Of a stretch of DNA of 64,000 bases, positions 58,905 through 64,000 are shown in pieces. The stretch comes from G963662675 sp963676845 (lineage in GTDB: Bacteria; Bacteroidota; Bacteroidia; Bacteroidales; Prolixibacteraceae), in NCBI GenBank assembly GCA_963676845.2, contig CAXXKK010000034.1:1-64000 (forward strand). Reading direction: 5' to 3'. The translations under genes and the position numbers were made by a program. How positions within the stretch are numbered: the first letter of the stretch is position 1; each line of letters begins with the position of its first letter. Under the pieces are notes generated by a model that was not told the origin of the DNA, ran no database searches, and saw only the letters and a program-made list of their open reading frames with translations.

Positions 58905-60233
58905 ATGTTTGAGAATCTTAATGAGAAGTTAGAACGATCGTTTAAGCTGCTGAAAGGGCAGGGTAAAATCACCGAAATTAATATTGCGGAAACGCTAAAA
59001 GAAGTTCGCCGTGCGCTTTTAGATGCCGACGTTAACTTTAAGATAGCTAAGTCATTTACCAATAAGGTTAAGGATATTGCTTTAGGTCAGGATGTACTTA
59101 ATGCGGTGAAACCTGGTCAAATGATGGTTAAGATTGTTCACGATGAGCTTGCTAAATTAATGGGCGGCGAAACTGTAGATATCAACCTGACAGGGAAACC
59201 TACTATTATATTGATTGCTGGATTGCAAGGTTCTGGTAAAACAACGTTCACGGGTAAGCTTGCCAATCATTTAAAAAGCAAAAAAGGGAAAAAACCGTTG
59301 CTGGTTGCAGGTGACGTTTATCGTCCTGCTGCGATTGATCAGTTGAAAGTATTGGGTGAGCAGATTGGTGTTCCTGTTTATACCGAAGACGGAAATAAAC
59401 AGCCGGTAAAAATTGCTAAGGCTGCCATTAAATATGCCAAGGAAAATGGAAATGATCTTGTAATTGTCGATACTGCCGGTCGTTTAGCCATTGATGAGGA
59501 GATGATGAAGGAGATTGAAGCTGTGAAAGCAGCTGTTGATCCTCACGAAACTTTGTTTGTGGTTGACTCCATGACTGGTCAGGATGCTGTGAACACAGCT
59601 AAAGAGTTCAATGAGCGTCTTAATTTTGATGGAGTTGTTCTTACTAAATTAGACGGTGATACTCGTGGTGGTGCTGCTTTGTCGATTCGTACGGTTGTGG
59701 ACAAACCGATCAAATTTGTTGGTACAGGAGAGAAGATGGAAGCACTGGATGTATTCCACCCAACTCGTATGGCCGACCGTATTTTGGGAATGGGTGATAT
59801 TGTTTCATTGGTTGAACGTGCCCAGGAACAATTTGACGAAGAGCAGGCAAAACAGCTGCAAAAGAAGTTGGCTAAAAATCAGTTCAACTTTGATGATTTT
59901 ATCTCTCAGATTCAGCAGATCAAGAAAATGGGTAACCTGAAAGATCTTGCAGGAATGATTCCGGGAATGGGAAAAGCATTGAAAAATATTGATATTGATG
60001 ATGATGCCTTCAAGCACATTGAAGCTATTATCTCATCAATGACTCCGGAAGAGCGACAAAACCCTGCTTTATTGAATGGCTCCAGAAGAAAACGTATTGC
60101 TGGTGGATCTGGTACCGACATACAGGAAGTTAATCGCTTGATTAAACAGTTTGATGAAACCCGCAAAATGATGCGTATGGTTTCTCAAGGCAAAAAGATA
60201 AACCCAATGATGGGAAATTTACCAAGGAGATAA
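58905..60233 (+). CDS. ffh: Signal recognition particle protein Ffh
   Basis: 442 residues. GTPase that with SRP RNA binds signal sequences of nascent membrane proteins and delivers ribosomes to FtsY. N domain (1-85), G domain with GLQGSGKTTFTGKLA, DTAGRLAIDEEMM, TKLDGDTRGGAALSIR and GTGEKMEALDVFHP, and a methionine-rich M domain (about 300-442, ending MMRMVSQGKKINPMMGNL). Complete. The SRP RNA gene is not in the window. folD follows 17 bases later, so they may share a transcript. Confidence 0.97.
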   Translation: MFENLNEKLERSFKLLKGQGKITEINIAETLKEVRRALLDADVNFKIAKSFTNKVKDIALGQDVLNAVKPGQMMVKIVHDELAKLMGGETVDINLTGKPTIILIAGLQGSGKTTFTGKLANHLKSKKGKKPLLVAGDVYRPAAIDQLKVLGEQIGVPVYTEDGNKQPVKIAKAAIKYAKENGNDLVIVDTAGRLAIDEEMMKEIEAVKAAVDPHETLFVVDSMTGQDAVNTAKEFNERLNFDGVVLTKLDGDTRGGAALSIRTVVDKPIKFVGTGEKMEALDVFHPTRMADRILGMGDIVSLVERAQEQFDEEQAKQLQKKLAKNQFNFDDFISQIQQIKKMGNLKDLAGMIPGMGKALKNIDIDDDAFKHIEAIISSMTPEERQNPALLNGSRRKRIAGGSGTDIQEVNRLIKQFDETRKMMRMVSQGKKINPMMGNLPRR

Positions 60234-60250
60234 TTTGAAGAATACATATA

Positions 60251-61126
60251 ATGAAGTTAATAGACGGTAAGAAAACTGCTGCCGATATCAAGGCAGAAAT
60301 AGCTGAAGAAGTTAAAAAAATACAAGCTGAAGGTGGTAAAACTCCTCATTTAGCTGCTATTCTTGTTGGTCACGATGGTGGTAGCGAAACTTATGTCGCC
60401 TTCAAAATAAAAGATTGTGAAGAAGTGGGTTTTAAATCAACCTTGGTTCGTTATGAAAATGATGTGACTGAAGAAGAGCTGTTGGCTAAAATTGAAGAGA
60501 TGAATCAGGACGATGACCTGGATGGTTTTATTGTTCAGCTACCTTTGCCTAAACACATTTCGGAACAGAAAATCATTGAGGCCATAGATCCTAAAAAAGA
60601 TGTGGATGGCTTCCATCCTGTAAATGTGGGACGAATGGTTATTGGTCTTCCTTCTTATGTGTCTGCAACTCCTGATGGTATTGTTGATTTAATCAAACGT
60701 CATGGAATTGAGACTTCCGGAAAAGATTGTGTTGTCGTTGGTCGAAGCAATATTGTTGGTCGTCCTATGAGTATTTTGATGTCTCAAAAAGATATCAATG
60801 CTACCGTTACTGTTGCTCATAGCCGAACTAAAAACTTAAAAGAACTTTGCGCCAAAGCGGATATTCTAATCGCTGCATTGGGGTCTCCTGAATTTGTAAC
60901 CGCTGATATGGTAAAAGAAGGAGCTGTTGTTATTGATGTTGGTACGACACGCGTAAAATCAGATAAAACAAAATCAGGTTGGAAATTGAAGGGTGATGTT
61001 TTGTTTGATGAAGTTGCTCCAAAATGTTCTTACATAACTCCTGTGCCAGGTGGTGTTGGCCCGATGACCCGTGTTTCATTATTGAAAAATACTTTGTTGT
61101 CGGCTAAAAAGGAGATCTATAAATAA
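60251..61126 (+). CDS. folD: Bifunctional methylenetetrahydrofolate dehydrogenase/cyclohydrolase
   Basis: 291 residues. It interconverts 5,10-methylene- and 10-formyl-tetrahydrofolate with NADP. Motifs: VAFKIKDCEEVGF (catalytic Lys), DGFIVQLPLPKHI, DVDGFHPVNVGRM, VVGRSNIVGRPMS and PVPGGVGPMTRVSLLKNT. Part of one-carbon metabolism with metE and ftcD in this window. Confidence 0.97.
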   Translation: MKLIDGKKTAADIKAEIAEEVKKIQAEGGKTPHLAAILVGHDGGSETYVAFKIKDCEEVGFKSTLVRYENDVTEEELLAKIEEMNQDDDLDGFIVQLPLPKHISEQKIIEAIDPKKDVDGFHPVNVGRMVIGLPSYVSATPDGIVDLIKRHGIETSGKDCVVVGRSNIVGRPMSILMSQKDINATVTVAHSRTKNLKELCAKADILIAALGSPEFVTADMVKEGAVVIDVGTTRVKSDKTKSGWKLKGDVLFDEVAPKCSYITPVPGGVGPMTRVSLLKNTLLSAKKEIYK

Positions 61127-61171
61127 ATACTTGGGAAATTAGAACTAGTTATTTGAAATAAAACAAATCAA

Positions 61172-61918
61172 ATGAAATTATTAGAAGGTAAAACAGCGAT
61201 TATTACTGGTGCTTCCAGAGGTATTGGAAAAGCCATTGCAATTAAATTTGCTGAAGAAGGTTGTAATATTGCATTCACGGACTTAATGAGAAATGAAGCA
61301 ATGGAAGCAACGGAAGCAGAACTAAATGCTATGGGTGTAAAAGCCAAAGGTTATGCTTCAAATGCTGCTAACTATGATGAAACTGAAGAAGTAGTAGGTG
61401 AAATCGTAAAGGATTTTGGAAGCATTGATGCATTGATAAACAATGCTGGGATTACAAAAGATACATTGTTGATGCGTATGTCTGAAGATCAGTGGGACGC
61501 AGTTATCAATGTAAACCTAAAATCTGTTTTCAACTTCACTAAAGCTTGCCAAAAAACAATGCTTAAACAACGCAGTGGTTCAATCGTAAACCTAAGTTCT
61601 GTTGTTGGTGTTAGCGGTAATGCTGGACAATCTAACTATTCAGCATCAAAAGCTGGTATTATTGGGTTCACAAAATCTATCGCAAAAGAATTAGGTTCTC
61701 GTGGAATTAGAAGTAATGCAATTGCTCCTGGTTTCATTATAACTGAAATGACAGGTCAAATACCAGAAGATGCGCGTAAAGCTTGGGAAGCTTCTATTCC
61801 TTTGAAACGTGGAGGTACTCCTGAAGAAGTTGCAAAAACTGCATTATTCCTTGCTTCTGATCTTTCATCGTATGTAAGCGGACAGGTAATCAATGTTTGT
61901 GGTGCAATGAATACTTAA
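61172..61918 (+). CDS. fabG: 3-oxoacyl-ACP reductase FabG-type short-chain dehydrogenase
   Basis: 248 residues. Rossmann fold with TGASRGIGKAIA, NNAGITKDTLLMRMS, active-site Ser in IVNLSSVVG and YSASKAG (Tyr, Lys), and APGFIITEMT. NADPH-dependent reduction of 3-ketoacyl-ACP in fatty-acid elongation is the best call; other short-chain dehydrogenase roles are possible since no other fab gene is adjacent. Confidence 0.9.
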   Translation: MKLLEGKTAIITGASRGIGKAIAIKFAEEGCNIAFTDLMRNEAMEATEAELNAMGVKAKGYASNAANYDETEEVVGEIVKDFGSIDALINNAGITKDTLLMRMSEDQWDAVINVNLKSVFNFTKACQKTMLKQRSGSIVNLSSVVGVSGNAGQSNYSASKAGIIGFTKSIAKELGSRGIRSNAIAPGFIITEMTGQIPEDARKAWEASIPLKRGGTPEEVAKTALFLASDLSSYVSGQVINVCGAMNT

Positions 61919-61943
61919 TTGAAAAGAATGCTTGAGATATAAA

Positions 61944-61981
61944 AAAGCCATAGAGTCTTTTGATTCTATGGCTTTCTTTTT
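61944..61981 (+). terminator. Terminator after fabG
   Basis: AAAGCCATAGAGTC (61944-61957) pairs over 14 positions with GATTCTATGGCTTT (61962-61975), loop TTTT, then CTTTTT. Confidence 0.88.
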
Positions 61982-62054
61982 ATAATGAAAGGATGTTTCC
62001 ATTAAAAAGATGTTGTCCGTAATCTGATCATAGCTAAAATAGAGTGATGATTTT

Positions 62055-62462
62055 CTATTTGAAATCTACATGTACACCTGATTCTATAAACTGAGATTTA
62101 ATACCATCCAATTCTTCCTGACTGCTAAAACCAAAAATTTCACGTGTTTTTCCATTCTTTAGTTTGATGATAATTCCATTATAGCTTTTCTTAATCGGCT
62201 TTTCTGTTATCAAATCAATTTCAGACAAGCTGAATTTCTTTTTGAAACTTTTCTTTGAAAAGAGATAGTATAGCCCTCCTGCAGTTACAATGAGAACAAA
62301 TATCCAAAAGATGACTCTTGAATTTAGGCTGTCGGCCATGTATATTTGAATACATGCATTTACAAAAATGACAAAGATTAAAAATGCGATTACTCCAAAA
62401 CTAGTAAGTGAATTGTCTTTTATTTCCAGTACTGAATTATCTTTTGAGAATTTAATTTCCAT
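62055..62462 (-). CDS. Small two-span membrane protein with C-terminal soluble domain, unknown function
   Basis: 135 residues from the ATG at 62462; the ATG further out at 62486 is less likely. Two membrane helices (about 22-42 and 50-70) and a basic soluble tail with LSEIDLITEKPIKKSYNGI and IIKLKNGKTREIFGF, which looks like a PH-like beta fold. No named family recognised. Convergent with fabG. Confidence 0.6.
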   Translation of the reverse strand: MEIKFSKDNSVLEIKDNSLTSFGVIAFLIFVIFVNACIQIYMADSLNSRVIFWIFVLIVTAGGLYYLFSKKSFKKKFSLSEIDLITEKPIKKSYNGIIIKLKNGKTREIFGFSSQEELDGIKSQFIESGVHVDFK

Positions 62463-62527
62463 AGTTATAATTGATAAACTTGTCAAATATAATAAGAATC
62501 ACAGACAACAATAAGAAATGATAGGTT

Positions 62528-62602
62528 GGGATTGAAAATGAGTGTGACGATTCTCAATCCCCATTAAATAAATGTCTATTAGAAACCGACACCCTTGGGG
62601 TG
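62528..62602. other. Structured intergenic stretch downstream of rny
   Basis: GGGATTGA (62528-62535) pairs with TCAATCCC (62554-62561); further on CACCC (62590-62594) pairs with GGGTG (62598-62602). No T-run follows either. Possibly a small RNA or simply the promoter region of the membrane protein gene. Confidence 0.3.
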
Positions 62603-62619
62603 GAAGCGTGATTCTCCAA

Positions 62620-62647
62620 CAAAAAAGGCAACCTTATGGCTGCCTTT
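62620..62647 (-). terminator. Terminator of rny
   Basis: Minus-strand hairpin AAAGGCAGCC/GGTTGCCTTT (one mismatch) with loop ATAA, followed by TTTTTTG. Confidence 0.75.
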
Positions 62648-62674
62648 ATATATAGCGAATAAAATTTGAAAATC

Positions 62675-64000
62675 TTATTTTGCGTAATTTACTGCTCTTA
62701 ATTCACGGATAACAGTGATCTTAATTTGTCCCGGATAAGTCATTTCATCCTGAATGTGTTTTGCGATATCAAATGACAGTTTTTCTGTATCTCCATCTGA
62801 AATCTTATCACTACCTACAATTACACGTAACTCACGACCTGCCTGAATTGCGTAAGTTTTAAGTACTCCAGGATATGAAAGAGCTAAATCTTCAAGCGCT
62901 TTTAGACGTTTGATATATGACTCAACAACCTCGCGACGAGCACCCGGACGAGCACCTGAGATTGCATCACAAACCTGTACGATTGGTGCCAGCAATGTCT
63001 GCATTTCAACCTCATCGTGGTGAGCACCAATTGCATTGCAGATATCTGGCTTTTCTTTGAATTTCTCGGCCATTTTCATACCTAATACTGCGTGTGGTAA
63101 TTCTGGTTCATCATCCGGTACTTTACCAATATCATGCAGCAATCCGGCACGTTTTGCCCATTTGGGGTTCAACCCAAGTTCTGAAGCCATAATAGCACTT
63201 AAATTTGCAACCTCACGCGAGTGCTGCAATAAGTTTTGACCATATGAAGAACGATATTTCATCTTACCAATCAAACGGATCAATTCAGGATGTAAACCAT
63301 GAATTCCAAGATCGATTGCAGTACGTTTACCTGTTTCAATAATTTCTTCTTCAACTTGCTTTTTCACTTTCGAAACAACTTCCTCGATACGAGCCGGGTG
63401 AATACGACCATCAGTTACTAACTGGTGTAAGGCAAGACGGGCAATTTCACGACGCACAGGATCAAATCCTGAAAGTACGATAGCTTCTGGTGTATCATCT
63501 ACAATAATCTCAATACCAGTTGCAGCTTCTAAGGCACGAATGTTACGACCTTCACGACCGATAATCCGACCTTTAATTTCATCACTTTCAATATGGAAAA
63601 TAGTCACAGCATTTTCAATAGCTGTTTCTGTTGCAACACGCTGAATGGATTTAACTACAACTTTCTTCGCTTCTTTATTGGCTGTAAGTTTAGCTTCTTC
63701 CATGATTTCGTTGATGTAAGACATTGCTTCAGTTTTTGCCTCATTTTTCAAAGACTCAACTAACTGATTTTTTGCCTCTTCTGCCGACAAACCCGAAATC
63801 GCTTCCAACTGTTCAACTTTCTGCTTATGCATTTTTTCCAACTCTTCTTCTTTTTGTTGGACTTTATTTATTTGCATCGACAAATTCTCACGAATGACAT
63901 CAGTTTCTTTTTTCTCTGCTTCAAAATCTTTCATCCTGCGGTTAAGTTCATCCTTACGTTGCAAGAAAGAAGCTTCACGCTGTTTTAACTTGTTTTCAAG
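62675..64000 (-). CDS. rny: Ribonuclease Y, 5' end beyond the window
   Basis: 441 codons are visible and the frame stays open to base 64000, so the N-terminal membrane anchor and the start of the coiled coil are missing. Visible: Glu/Lys-rich coiled coil, KH domain GRIIGREGRNIRALEAATGI, and HD domain with RAGLLHDIGKVPD, AIGAHHDEVE and ISGARPGARREVVE. Endoribonuclease that starts mRNA decay at the membrane. The C-terminus (IKITVIRELRAVNYAK) is complete. Confidence 0.96.
   Translation of the reverse strand, partial: LENKLKQREASFLQRKDELNRRMKDFEAEKKETDVIRENLSMQINKVQQKEEELEKMHKQKVEQLEAISGLSAEEAKNQLVESLKNEAKTEAMSYINEIMEEAKLTANKEAKKVVVKSIQRVATETAIENAVTIFHIESDEIKGRIIGREGRNIRALEAATGIEIIVDDTPEAIVLSGFDPVRREIARLALHQLVTDGRIHPARIEEVVSKVKKQVEEEIIETGKRTAIDLGIHGLHPELIRLIGKMKYRSSYGQNLLQHSREVANLSAIMASELGLNPKWAKRAGLLHDIGKVPDDEPELPHAVLGMKMAEKFKEKPDICNAIGAHHDEVEMQTLLAPIVQVCDAISGARPGARREVVESYIKRLKALEDLALSYPGVLKTYAIQAGRELRVIVGSDKISDGDTEKLSFDIAKHIQDEMTYPGQIKITVIRELRAVNYAK

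Overview
The window reads as a low-GC chromosome segment of a member of the phylum Bacteroidota, probably class Bacteroidia (marine Marinilabiliales-like relatives fit, but the order is a guess). Reasons: several promoters match the Bacteroidota consensus TTTG-N18-20-TAnnTTTG. The gene content also fits: a DUF6266 protein, a NigD-like lipoprotein, a type IX secretion C-terminal-domain-like protein, OmpP1/FadL proteins, a CysD/CysN sulfurylase with a fused APS-kinase-like tail, an archaeal-type ProS, and the recF/DUF721 pair next to a TPR gene and ribH. Most of it is ordinary chromosomal housekeeping. No complete mobile element, CRISPR array or prophage was seen.

Layout. 0-1.3 kb: small accessory genes beside a tRNA-Lys(UUU). 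1.5-6.4 kb: sulfate activation (SLC13-type permease, cysD, cysN). 6.5-8.7 kb: a solitary GroES, two thioredoxin-fold proteins and a NigD-like lipoprotein. 8.8-12.4 kb: sugar nucleotidyltransferase, ribH, TPR membrane protein, recF, DUF721. 12.5-30.2 kb: envelope genes, including a 1408-residue AsmA-like protein, lipoproteins, beta-barrels, a PAS-rich histidine kinase and a Tyr/Trp-rich lipoprotein. 30.3-37.8 kb: proS, pepT, tilS, a pseudouridine synthase and an ECF sigma factor. 37.9-43.1 kb: aldo/keto reductase, pirin, ABC-F ATPase, endonuclease III, ferredoxin.

43.2-58.8 kb is the most interesting part. Two cobalamin riboswitches precede nrdDG (class III ribonucleotide reductase, followed by queH) and metE; a second MetE-like gene with an Lrp regulator lies between. 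NrdDG, QueH and MetE are all B12-independent alternatives to B12-dependent enzymes (class II RNR, QueG, MetH), so this looks like a cobalamin-sparing island. It is followed by a propionyl/methylmalonyl-CoA carboxylase operon, whose product normally feeds a B12-dependent mutase. Between metE and the next transporter there is a clear scar of an old tandem duplication. 58.9-64 kb: ffh, folD, fabG and rny (cut by the window end).

Quality warning: five probable single-base homopolymer errors fall between 924 and 4498 (in the DUF6266 gene, three in the SLC13 permease, one in cysN). Correcting each to the neighbouring homopolymer length restores full-length frames exactly. I found no similar breaks in the rest of the window.
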